The position numbers and the translations under genes were made by a program. The notes under the pieces are model-generated. The model ran no database searches. It had not been told where the DNA came from and saw nothing but the letters and a program-made list of their open reading frames with translations. A stretch of 64,000 bases of DNA, from assembly GCA_949130485.1 (NCBI GenBank), contig OX422202.1:6712413-6776412 (forward strand), in the 5' to 3' direction. This DNA is from Agelas oroides. Lineage: Eukaryota; Porifera; Demospongiae; Agelasida; Agelasidae. Shown here one piece after another: positions 42,084 to 52,700 of the stretch. Within the stretch, counting starts at the first letter, position 1. Each line of letters opens with the position of its first letter.

Positions 42084-44373
42084 TCCCACTGGTTTGTAGC
42101 TTTCATCTGTCATCCTGGACTGTTTGATCCTGACATGGAGCCGAGGAGTCACCCCAGACCAAGGAAAACCCCTCAAGCAAGAAGTAGTTCACGAAGGAGA
42201 AGCAAACGAGGACGAAAACAGAAGACCAAGACCCCTATAGGTGCCATTGTGCTCAGTGACAGCCAGGATGAGGGGGAGCTGCCAGGTGGGGAGGAGGATG
42301 GAGAGGCACCACTGCCTGGGGACGGGGAGGGTGAAGGTGAGGAGTGCAGTGGAGAGATGAAGGGAGAGGGGGTTGGAGGGGTGGAGAGAGTGGAGGAGGA
42401 GGAGTTGCTGGATGTGTCAATGGAGGAGCTGAACAATTGGCGGGACAGTTGTGAGGAAGGGGAGGGAGTCGTGCCTGGTGCAATGCTACAGGAAGTGGTG
42501 GAGAAGGAGGAGAGAGTTACGTGTGTGCAAACTAAATCTCCTCCAACTACCCGTGAAGGTGAGTATACTAGGACTGAATGTCTAGACAGGGGAACCATGT
42601 ACCTACATGTATACATGAACAATCAATGCACCACATCTCCCTGAAATGAGGTAGGCCTAGCTGTGCAAGATCACAGCCATCTATCACAGCCATCTGTAAG
42701 GTTGGTGCAAATCTCAGGAAAGCTAGTGAGTTGAGCATGTTCTGCATGTGTGGCCTCCTAAGTATTCGGACTAGGAAGTTCTCTGCTTGCCTGTTTCCAC
42801 TCAATCAGACCATGGGCTGTGCTTGAGCAGTTGCTCACTCAGGCTTGCTGGATAGTGAAGTGTGTCTCAATAGTTACATTCATTGTACTCATCTCTTTAG
42901 GTGCCTATAAATGTACTAACTTACCCCCTAGACTTACCCCCTAGACCTGGACATTCTTTGTGCACTGTGATATCTTCTCTTGGGAGAAATTGTCCTGTTG
43001 TTAGTAGTGGTACCAACTGTTGTTGTTTCTTATGTTGCAGGTTTGGACGACTCACTGGATGAGGTCCCGGACAGTCAGATCTTGATGGAGGAGTGTGAGA
43101 GTGTGATGGAGGTGGAGTGTGGGGATGGGGAGGAGGATGGTATGGAGACCAAGACCGACAGAGAGGAGGTGAAATTGGGAGGAAATGGGGTTGTCTCAAG
43201 AGTGAGTGATTGTGAGGTATCTTCTCCCCTACTCTCCTCCCTCCTCTCTTCCTTCCCCTACCCCACAGGGAGCACCTGGTGTTGATGTCCCAAACTCCCA
43301 GGATGCTGTGACCCTCATTGATGCAGTCAGGAACCACCAAGGCATGGTGGAGAACTTGGGAGAGGAGGAAAAGGTAAGAGCAGAGGGGAGGGAGAGGGGA
43401 GGGGGAGGGGAGGGGAAGGGGAGAGGAGGAGGAAAAGGTAAGAGCGGAGGGGAGAGAGAAGGGGATGGAGCACTGAGGGAAGGGCTCTAAAAGTTTAGTT
43501 AATGAGTTGGTATAAATCTTGAAGCTGTCATGTGCTAACATAATGTGCTATGTATCCCCGTCAGGATGTGACTGTCTGTCCCTCCTCCTCTGAGGAAGCC
43601 ACTAAGGAGTAAGTGGACTATCTAGCTAGTGATAGCCAGACTAACACTCATGCTGTGCCACCTCCTCCTCTCCACAGGCCGTGTATCATGGTGCTGGACT
43701 CTCTCGGAGTCAAGAGGACTGCAATCGTGAAAAGAATACGAGAGTTAGTAGCTTGATGGCACGTTGTAGCTCCCTCTGTTCACATCACTACCTAGACTCA
43801 CAAGATACTGGGGTACCATACAAACAGCTAGGAACTGTGGTTATTGTTTGCATTACTGCAGCTACCTGACTGTGGAGTGGAGAGCAAAGAAACACGACCT
43901 GCCTCCCAAGCTGTTTGATGGGATGAGAGCTAGCTATCCTGGGGTAAGAGAGGGAGAGGTTAGGAGAAGAAGGGGAGGAAAGTGTGGCCATCCTGTTTGA
44001 TGTGATTGATGTCCCCTGGTAATGCCACTCCCCTTCCACAGGTGCAGTTACAGGACAATTCTTCCGACTGTGGAGTATTTGTTCTTCAGTATGTGGAGAG
44101 TCTCCTCAAGGTCAGCTCAACCTCAGTCAGCTACCACCTTACTAAGCCAAGAAGCGCTAGTGTGACGTGTGGCGAAGTTGCTACTCATTTTCCTCTCCAT
44201 CTCTTTCCATTGTCTTTCTCCTGCAGAGTGTCAAAGAGAACCAGCCCCTCCCCTCCTCCCCAGATGCCTGGGCCAGTTACAAGGAGACAAACAACAAGCG
44301 GACAGTTATTAAGAGTCTCATCACAGACTTTGAAAAGAGACGGTCGCAAGAGAACAAACCTACAGCATCATAA
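39974..44373 (+). CDS. SENP6/7: SENP6/SENP7-like SUMO protease (C48), 5' incomplete
   Basis: Seventeen exons with matching phases: 39974-40063, 40168-40294, 40467-40540, 40614-40672, 40833-40906, 41025-41157, 41222-41338, 41615-41725, 41829-41921, 42083-42558, 43041-43201, 43269-43373, 43565-43608, 43678-43743, 43862-43943, 44042-44110, 44227-44373; 675 residues of the C-terminal part. The catalytic domain begins at LLAYKPAG, with LYPGEYLNDKIIDFYL. The His (SHWF, codon at 42087), Asp (VLDSL, 43697), Gln (44051) and Cys (SSDCGVF, 44069) of the C48 triad and oxyanion hole are all present. A long acidic insertion (about 42150-43610) splits the domain between His and Asp, which is typical of SENP6/7, the enzymes that trim poly-SUMO chains. 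The first four visible exons precede the catalytic domain. The start is probably in or beyond the gap. Confidence 0.9.
42000..42082 (+). repeat. (CA)n microsatellite at SENP-like acceptor
   Basis: About 40 uninterrupted CA units ending in CAG, the acceptor of the exon carrying the catalytic His. Confidence 0.92.
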
Positions 44374-45145
44374 GCGAGCAGTCTTGGGGTTGTGAATTCC
44401 TTTCTTCACGAATGTCAAGCATGTTCTGTGTTTCATAGCAGTTCTGTATGGTCAGCTCACTCACTCACTCACTCACTCACTCACCAGATGGTTACAGTCA
44501 TTATATCACACACCAGTCATCAGTTATAGTGTCTCCTCTGCAGTCTGTTGTGGTGTCAGTCCTTGAGTGACACCTTAATTTTGCATTATTGAAAGTAATT
44601 TTTATCAAGTGCCAGCGTTGTGTGTGTGTGTGTAGAGCCCTACGCAAACAATCAGTGAACTACTGGTAAATCTTCTCCCAAAAAAGGAAGCTAGCTATGT
44701 ACACAAAGTCACTCACTGTAGGCTCACTGTGTGTTGCATGTACTGGGGTAGCCTCGTCCCTGGCGCGTGCGAAAAACGGAGACCGGGTACCAGGCTAGTA
44801 CAGGGGTGACTGGATGATTGGTCAAAATGGCCCAGGGACTGCTATTTCATACGAGGAAGGCAGCTTTCATTGTAGTAGTGTCACCTTCAAAGCTAGTGTT
44901 TTTTAGGTAAGTAGGCCTACATCATAAAGACACTTAGCTCCAAATAGCTACCATACATGCATGTTCTTCAGATATTAGTACTGGGTATGTTTTATGGCCA
45001 AACAGGTAATTTGGTACAATAGAACTTTACCAGTAAGAGAAATATATACATTTGTAGTGCTCATAAACAACTTTGATAAAAATTTCACACCAGGAACCTG
45101 TAACACACAATCGTAAGCCGGGGGATGTCCAGGTTGACCAGATCA
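44374..45145. other. Intergenic between convergent SENP-like and GT77-like genes
   Basis: Contains an (ACTC)n array (about 44456-44483), a short GT repeat and the MITE at 44749-44797. No coding signal. Confidence 0.55.
44749..44797. mobile_element. 49-bp MITE, TAGCCTCG family
   Basis: TAGCCTCGTCCCTGG to CGGGTACCAGGCTA. Flanks GTACTGGGG (44740-44748) and GTACAGGGG (44798-44806) match at 8 of 9 positions. Confidence 0.75.
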
Positions 45146-47435
45146 CTAGTTCTGTCTGGAGTTTATCACGGCTGGGTCTGCAATGTGTTGTAGCCATTCT
45201 GGGCCTTTCAACCCTTCTGCTTGTGACGACAGTGTCATCCAGTTCTCACTGAGAAACCATGCCCCACCCACTCTCGCCTGGCTCATCTTATTCTCTACAG
45301 TTCTGTTCTCCTTAATGGCGAGAGCGTGCCAGATGTAGTACTCCTCTCGTCTGGCAGCGTTACACGTGTGTCTGCACACGACGTTGAAGGGCATCAACAT
45401 CACAATCATCTTGTTCTTACACACACCGTAGATCTCGTGCTCAAAGGTGTTTATGTTTTGTGTTTGTTTGAAGTTCATCCATCGAATATCAAGTTTGTCT
45501 AGCGCAAGGTTGACATTGCCCTGGTCGTCTGTAGTGGGCCATTTGAGTCTGCTCATAGCCTCCCAGTACGACTCTTTGTGTGTGCATGGTGTGTGTGTGA
45601 AGTGTTGTACACGCATGTGCAAGGGGAGTGGAAGGGAAGATCATTAGAGGAGGGAGAAAGTAGTACTCTACAGATATTGAGGCCATACTCAATTAGTTAC
45701 TACACAAAAGTGAAGTGTGGTCACACTCCAGAAACACGAAGCTGGTACTGTTGTTCTAGCCTTGAACCCAGGCTTTCCACTCCGGATTTTGTCTCGCAGC
45801 TTTGGAGAAAACTGCGAGACAAAATCTGGAACGGAAAGCCTGGGTCCAAGGCTACTCTTGCTCTTAGATCCTAATACCAAACCAGAGGGACCGGTGACTT
45901 GCGGCAGATTCCAAATTGGAGGAAGAGAATGTGCTGTCACATGTAGTACAGAAATTGTATTCACAACACTGCTGTGCACTAGCAATGCCTCTCACAAGGT
46001 CTAACTTAGTTAACACTTTGCAATTTTGTACATCTATGTTTTTATGGAGGTCTGGAACTAGCTCCCAGGTGCGCTCACACCTCCTAGCCTCATTTGCTGA
46101 TATGAAAGTGCCCAGATCCCAACAAGGAGAGGATCTGGTGACGTTCAGCCGATTCCTTGGGCTTCATTAACATTGATTACTTTCTGGAGAGAATTGTCCC
46201 TCCGCCAACCACATTGCAGAAAACACAATCTGTAGTGCAACACCAGAAATCCTTGGCTACTTCAGTACGATGACACAACACTTATTTTGGCACATAAATC
46301 AGTTATCAGTTCTCAACTATGCATACACAAGCTACACGTGTATGAATTGTTAATGAAGCCCAAGTAATCAGCTGAATGTCACCAGACCCTCTCCTTGTGG
46401 GTGGGGTCTGGGCACAAGACTACTTGCTGATTCTGGGAACGAAGCTACAGAACATGTCCACTCACCAATGGCCTGGTTGCTTCTGAACAGTAGAACTCCA
46501 GTGTTGAGAGTGACCCCCCACTCTTTGAACAGGCCCATCGGACCCTTCCCAAAGGTACCAATCATGTCAGCATGCTTGTGCTTCTCAAAATATAACTGAG
46601 GACTCTTGAGCAGAATGGCGTCTGAGTCATAGTTCACAAGGTCGTAACCATAGTGATTGATCAGTCTCACCACAGTCAGTCTGACAATGTGCACCTGGGA
46701 GAAGGCTCGAGTGATACCAGCCGAGGGTTCTATTATCATCCCAGGGCTGATGTGCAGGGTGGCGATACCACGGCTTTGTAGCAGATTGTGCAAGGGTTCG
46801 TCAAGTGTGAGCACAAGGACATTCTTGAGGGGAGGGTTTGCAACAGTGTATGCAGAAATGAGCCAGTTGAGGACCACGTCCCGATGCTCTTGGTTAGCTG
46901 TCACCAGTGACACTTGATTGCCTTCCACTGTAGAGAGGAAGTTTTGGAGCTGAAGGACCCAGCGTGATTTGAGCAGAAAGGTGTCTGCCTTGGAGTAATG
47001 AGGTTGGGGGAAATGAAACGGTTGTTTGATGTGGAAACGTCCGATGGTATCATGAACATCTTGACTGTACTCAACACTATCCTGTGTCAGCTGCCGTTTC
47101 GGAAACTTCAGATTTGTAGCTAACTCTGCCATTTCTAACCTCACTTTGGTTAAAGAGTGTCTGTTTACAGAATCACGACTCTTGCTGTCAAGCTTTTTTC
47201 CGTGTCTCTGGTAGTGTGTGTCTACCACTCTCTCCTCCAATAGCGGTAGTCTGTCCATTTCAAATCCCACCCTCTGTCTTCTTGACACCTCACCATGTCT
47301 GTGACCTTGATGTAGCTCTACAAATAGAACAGTGTAGAGGATGGCGCCCGCTACAAGTGATGCAGCCGCCACGAGAAGCGTCTTCCATTTGATTCGCATC
47401 TGGTCATCCAGCGAAGAACATGGCAACACACCCAT
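45146..47435 (-). CDS. GT77-type glycosyltransferase (nucleotide-diphospho-sugar transferase)
   Basis: Two exons on the minus strand, 47435-46466 and 45573-45146; 465 residues. A short cytosolic tail precedes the signal anchor TLLVAAASLVAGAILYTVLFVEL (19-41), which predicts a Golgi type II enzyme. An in-frame ATG at 47399 is an alternative start. The domain shows NVLVLTLDEPLHNLLQSRGI, the metal-binding DXD in LVNYDSDAILLK (about 268-270) and a LNTGVLLFRSNQ segment, as in the Nucleotid_trans fold of plant RRA/XEG113-like and animal GT77-like proteins. The phase-1 junction gives SNQAI-E-SYWEAM. The sugar and acceptor are not predictable. The single intron contains a hairpin MITE and a nested pair of MITEs. 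Confidence 0.78.
45757..45854. mobile_element. Hairpin MITE, TAGCCTTG family, in GT77-like intron
   Basis: 98-bp palindrome sharing the inner GATTTTGTCTCGCAGC...GGAGAAAA stem with the element at 16818. Flanks CTGTTGTTC and CTCTTGCTC match at 7 of 9 positions. Confidence 0.8.
46085..46447. mobile_element. Nested MITEs in GT77-like intron
   Basis: Outer termini TAGCCTCATT and TGGGAACGAAGCTA surround an inner ~320-bp element (about 46101-46422) of the same family as 35018-35313. The bases on either side of the inner copy, TTTGCTGAT and CTTGCTGAT, match at 8 of 9, as expected for insertion into an older element. Confidence 0.75.
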
Positions 47436-47896
47436 CTCGATGGCTTCTCGTTCTTCAAGGCTTCTTGTTTATAGATCGTACCAGGACGAGACGTTTCTTT
47501 CTAAGTAGAGCGCACCTTAGCACGGCCTGGGAACGAGGCTAGATAGTAGGGTAAGATCCGTTCTACTTTATCAAGAGCCAGATGCATCTGGCTCTTGATA
47601 AAGTAGAATGAGTAAAGCCTGCTCTGGACGTGTATGGATCTAGACGATACAGACGTGATCCTGTACCCCAAAAATCCAGCTAGGGTTGTATGGAGTAAAA
47701 ATGCAGAGAACATCCACCAACGATGGGAGTTTGTGTGTTTGTACAGCTAATTGACTTGATCAAGTAGTTGCCTCAAAAACAAACAACAAACAACATTTCA
47801 TTACTAAATAGTGTGATAGCAGCTATCTCTACTATATCATAAAACACACAGTATACTTGTAAAAAACACTTTGACCTTAGTCCAGTTTTGAGAGAA
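47436..47896. other. Upstream region of GT77-like gene with perfect palindrome
   Basis: Contains a solo GGCCTGGGAACGAGGCTA terminus (47524-47542) and a perfect 48-bp palindrome (47561-47608). No coding signal. Confidence 0.55.
47561..47608. repeat. Perfect 48-bp palindrome with no spacer
   Basis: Two 24-base arms meet at GATG|CATC with no loop and no mismatch; outer ends are TTCTACTTTATC / GATAAAGTAGAA. About 130 bp upstream of the GT77-like start codon. Confidence 0.9.
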
Positions 47897-48989
47897 CTAA
47901 CTTAACATGCATTGTGCATGTCCAGCTCTCTGGTGGCTAATGTTTGCTACCCATCCCTTGCAAGCCAGGACACCCTCATAGTTTCGGTATACAACTGGTC
48001 GAGTGTATATAAGGTAATTACTGCTCTTGCTATCCCAGTGGCCATGCTCGGGATCATGAATCTGGCGATCATATTTCTTTGGTTGGCAGACGATGAGTGG
48101 ATTAGAAAGGGTCACAAACTTCCATGCGAGTTCAATGACTTTCTCAAGATGGTCTTCACGACTGCTCTCCAAGGTTTCTTTCACTTTTTGGAGGGTTTCA
48201 TCACTCGATATTTCACTGTACATCTGAAAAAGGAGAGAACTTAAGAAGTTCTACGCCAGTGGTCCAAGAGAAGGAATACTACACACTAGCTAGCTACTGT
48301 GGTAATTACTTCACCACAGGCTAAGACCACAGATAACTTGACCTTACTTGAGACCTACCTTTGCCTTGATTTTGGGACAATATTGATCTCTCATTTCCTT
48401 CATTCTCAGACCAAATGCACAGGCTAGCTGTAAGTCATAATCACTAGTAAAGACAAGGGATTGTGTGTAGCATAACCTTAGCTATTGTCTTAGCTTAGCG
48501 TATAATATTGTATACAGGTCTGGAACTATACTAGCTTAGGTTACTTGAAACCCACCTTTGTCTTGATGTGGGCAGAATACTGATCTCTCATTTCCTCTGA
48601 TCTCAGACCAAATGCATGAAGGAGCAGACCATAGCCTCGACTGGCATCCTCCATTTCTTCTCTCTTTGGTGACTGAACTAAAAAGAGTGACTCAAGTTGC
48701 TCAGATATGTGCTGGATGACTGCTTTCTTGCAGTTATCATAGGATTCCTACAGTAGAAATGTATACTTGGGCTGGTGCAAAATACATTAATTACAGTTAT
48801 TCAATCTGTACCTGGAATAGACCACAGAGCAACCTTTTTGCTTCAAAGTTTGCTTCATCACCACACTCATCCAGAGCATCTTCTAGCACCCCCAGTATCC
48901 CATCTGGGTCAGTTGTCAACCTTTCAAACTCATGAATCAGTTGATCATGCTCAAGCATTTGTCGCTTGTCCATGTCTTCACCAGGATCC
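47897..48989 (-). CDS. MIEAP (mitochondria-eating protein)-like protein, 5' incomplete
   Basis: Four joined exons on the minus strand: 48989-48812, 48747-48556, 48427-48359, 48223-47897, stop at 47897. The C-terminal exon has a pattern like the MIEAP/SPATA18 C-terminal domain: ELAWKFVTLSNPLIVCQP..., then LIYTRPVVYRNYEGVLACKGWV. The upstream exons are charged and helical. The 23-codon exon 48427-48359 (AFGLRMKEMRDQYCPKIKAK) repeats the end of the exon before it (AFGLRSEEMRDQYSAHIKTK), so it is a partial exon duplication; it may or may not be spliced in. The first visible exon starts in phase 2, so at least one exon lies upstream, perhaps separated by the retrotransposon. The family call is moderate. 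Confidence 0.5.
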
Positions 48990-49466
48990 CTATTGTACAA
49001 GAGGAGCTCTTTTTGGTAAACTTCCCACTATATACATGTATCATACAACTCCATTTGCTGGACTTCCTTTTGCCTCTGTTCTGTGAGGTTTCACACATTC
49101 TGGTTGCTGGTACTGTCTTGAACTAGGAAAGGCATAGGTACATATGTGTAAATACTAGCCTTGTTGATTTTGTGCATGTCTGAGGTCCTGCCTAGCAGTA
49201 GAGTGCTCGATGATGAAGTCTAGTGCATTGTTTGAATGTGGACCCTTCCCCCCCTATGCCCACCTCATGTCCACCTGACGTCATTCATATGATAAGGGAT
49301 TTACGGTAAGTGGTTAGTCCAAGCAAACAATCAAGCAAGCAAAACTTGGATGTCTATACCTTAGCAGTTGGTGCTGCTCCTGATATGATATGGTTGGTGC
49401 TGTTGTTGGTGCTGCTGCTGCTGTAAATACACTTGATGTAGTTGCTGCTGTAAACTAGAAAAAAAT
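48990..49466. other. Region between MIEAP-like exons and LTR element
   Basis: No exon of the MIEAP-like gene could be assigned. Contains a CTGCTG/GTTGGTG-type low-complexity patch at about 49366-49450 immediately before the LTR insertion site. Confidence 0.4.
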
Positions 49467-49659
49467 TGTGAGATATTGACCTTTGACTGTTATTAAATCT
49501 ATATCCTGTTTTTGTATGTCTTCTTCTATTGTATATAGTTGGAAGTTGTAATATTTTTGTGAGTTGTTGTTCCGTAAAGTTCAGTCTATGGTCTCTGAAG
49601 TTGTTGTCTAAATAACTGCGTACAAAGCACTGGTGGCCTCTAGTAGGCAATACACCACA
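49467..49659 (+). repeat. 5' LTR (193 bp)
   Basis: TGTGAGATATTGACC to CAATACACCACA. One difference from the 3' LTR (A/G in TGCGTRCAAAGC). Confidence 0.95.
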
Positions 49660-49720
49660 TATTTGGCGACGAGGGTGAAAACGAGGGTGAAAACGAGAAT
49701 CCGCGACGAGGAGAAAAGCG

Positions 49721-52700
49721 ATGGCGACTCACGGGAAGATCGAGGAATTTGACCCGTCTCACGAAACATGGGCCACGTACGTAGAACGCCTGGAGTTCTA
49801 CTTCATCGCAAATGGGATTGATGACCCAGTGAAGAAGCGGGCAGTGCTACTGACTGTAAGTGGCCCCGCAACATACAAGTTGATCAGGAACTTGTCGGCT
49901 CCCAAAAAACCGGCGGAGAAGTCGTATGACGAGCTAGTGGCCCTGGTAAAGTCGCACTACACTCCGAAGCCCTCAGTTATCGTGCAGAGGTTTCAGTTCC
50001 ACAGCCGAACGCAAAAACCGGGAGAAACGGTTGCAACATTCGTAGCGGAACTGCGGCAACTATCCGAGTTCTGCGAGTTCGGCGCATCACTCGAGGACAT
50101 GCTACGCGACCGGCTAGTATGTGGAATCGCAAGCGGCAGCACCCAGCGACGATTGCTGGCGGAGCCCGATCTAACGCTACAGAAAGCTCAGAACCTCGCA
50201 CAAGCCATAGAAAGCGCGGACAAGAACGCCAAAGACCTCCAAGGGCAGCGACAGCCCCCGATGACGGCAGTAAATGCTGTGACGTCCAAACGAGGACCGC
50301 CGAGAGGAACTCGAGCACGCGCAGACACAGGAAGGTCTATGGAAATCTCATGCTATCGGTGCGGAGGGAGGCACGCACCTCGAGACTGTCGATTCAAAGA
50401 CGCTGTTTGTCACTCGTGTAAGAAGCGAGGTCATCTGGCCAGAGTGTGCCGCTCAAAGGGAACGCAAGGCACAGCTGCAGGTCGGTGCAGTAATGGCGGA
50501 AAACAGCCGCAGCAAACGCACGCACTGGAAAGTGAAACACGCAGCCCGGCAAGCGAGCAAGAAGCGTACACCTTATTCCCTGTGAACTCTCAGCGAGCCA
50601 GCCCGATCGAAGTCTCAGTGACAGTGGACGGAGTACCAATGACGATGGAGCTGGACACAGGGGCAGCTGTCAGTGTCATCAGTGAACACACATACCATTC
50701 CACATGGCCCCACGATCGACCAGCCCTCCAACCATCCTCAACCAAACTGCGGACATACAGTGGAGAGGAGTTGGAAGTGATTGGCAGCATTTCCGTACAA
50801 GTGAGCTACGAGGACCAGCTGGAGGAACTACCCCTTTTAGTCGTTCGAGGCACGGGTGCCAGCCTGTTGGGTCGAAACTGGCTCCAAAAGATCCGCCTGA
50901 ACTGGCAGGGGATACACCAGCTGCAGCAGACACCTGCACTTCAGGAAACCTTACAGAGGTATGCAGAGGTATTTGAAGATGAGTTAGGGGAGATCAAGGG
51001 CATGGAAGCTCGAATTGATGTAGACCCTCAGGCCCAGCCCCGCTTTTGCAAAGCCAGACCAGTTCCATTTGCTCTCAAATACAAAGTGGAGGCAGAGTTG
51101 GATAGACTGCAGAAAGAGGGAATAGTCGAAGCCGTGCAATCAGCCGAATGGGCAGCACCCATCGTACCAGTTGTTAAAAGTGATGGTTCTATACGCATCT
51201 GTGGAGACTATCGCCTGACAGTGAACCAGGCCTCTCGACTCGACTCATATCCTCTCCCAAGAGTGGATGAACTGTTTGCTACATTGGCGGGAGGAAGGAC
51301 CTTTTCAAAGTTAGATCTCCAACATGCATATTTGCAGCTGCCACTGGAGACGAACTCCAAACAGTATACGACGATCAATACCCATCGAGGACTGTTCCAG
51401 TACAACAGACTACCCTTTGGTGTGTCATCAGCACCAGGGATCTTCCAGAGAGCAATTGACGGTTTGGTCAAGGGAATCCCTTATGTTGCTGCATACATGG
51501 ATGACATCTTGCTGACTGGTGAGACACAGGAGCAACACCTGGCGAATTTGACTGCAGTGCTTGAGAGACTAAAGACTGCTGGTGTCAGGTTGAAGAAGCC
51601 AAAGTGTGTGTTCATGGCTAAAGAGGTGGAGTATCTTGGCCACAAGGTGAATGAAGCGGGAATCCACCCGACAGCTGATAAGATCAAAGCCATTCAGGAA
51701 GCCCCGCAGCCACACAATGTGACTGAACTCAAGTCGTTCCTTGGGCTTCTCAGTTATTATAGCAAGTTTTTGCCTAACATGTCAACAACCTTGTCCCCAC
51801 TGTATGCCCTTCTCCAGAAGAACAGAAGGTGGAAGTGGAGTAAGGAGCAGCAGAAGGCGTTTGAGCAGGCCAAGTTAGCCCTACAGTCGGACACTCTCTT
51901 GGTTCACTACGACTCAGAGAAAGAGTTGACTCTATCTTGCGATGCATCCCCATATGGACTGGGTGCAGTGATTTCCCACAGGATGGAGGGTGGTGTGGAG
52001 AAACCGATAGCGTTTGCCTCAAGAACACTAGCACCAGCTGAAAAGAACTATTCTCAGCTTGAAAAGGAGGCGCTGGCTATTGTGTTTGCTGTGAAAAAGT
52101 TCCACACTTACCTGTACGGGAGACACTTCTTCATTTATTCGGACCATCAGCCCTTGAGCTACCTGTTGAACGAGTCGAAAGGAGTGCCAGCGATGGCTGC
52201 ATCACGAATCCAGCGCTGGGCCCTCACCTTGAGCGCATACGAATATACAATCACCTACCGCCCTGGAAAGGACCAAGGTCATGCAGACGCCCTCAGCCGT
52301 TTGCCACTACCCCAGACTCCGACAGTTGTTCCAGTCCCGGGTAACCTCCTATTGCTCCAGGAGCACTTGGACACAGTGTCGCCTGTGACGGCCAGGCAGA
52401 TCAGAGCGTGGACTGACAAGGACACAGTCCTGGCCCAAGTGAGAAGATTCGTGCTCCACGGTTGGCCCTCTCAAGAACGGAAGGGAGAGTTGCAGCCGTA
52501 CTGGAGGAGGAAGGAGGAGTTAAGTGTGCTAGATGGGTGTGTGCTGTGGGGAGCAAGAGTGGTCGTGCCACCACCTGGAAGAGAGCAGGTGGTCCAGGAA
52601 CTGCACGAGACACATCCAGGAATTGCAAGAATGAAGGGCTTGGCCAGAAGTTACGTATGGTGGCCGAGTATGGATGCAGACCTGGAGGCGAAGGTGCGAG

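Noticed and set aside
47912-48244. Plus-strand ORF of 110 residues
   Set aside because: It is the antisense shadow of the MIEAP-like last exon, which has better splice sites and family-like sequence.
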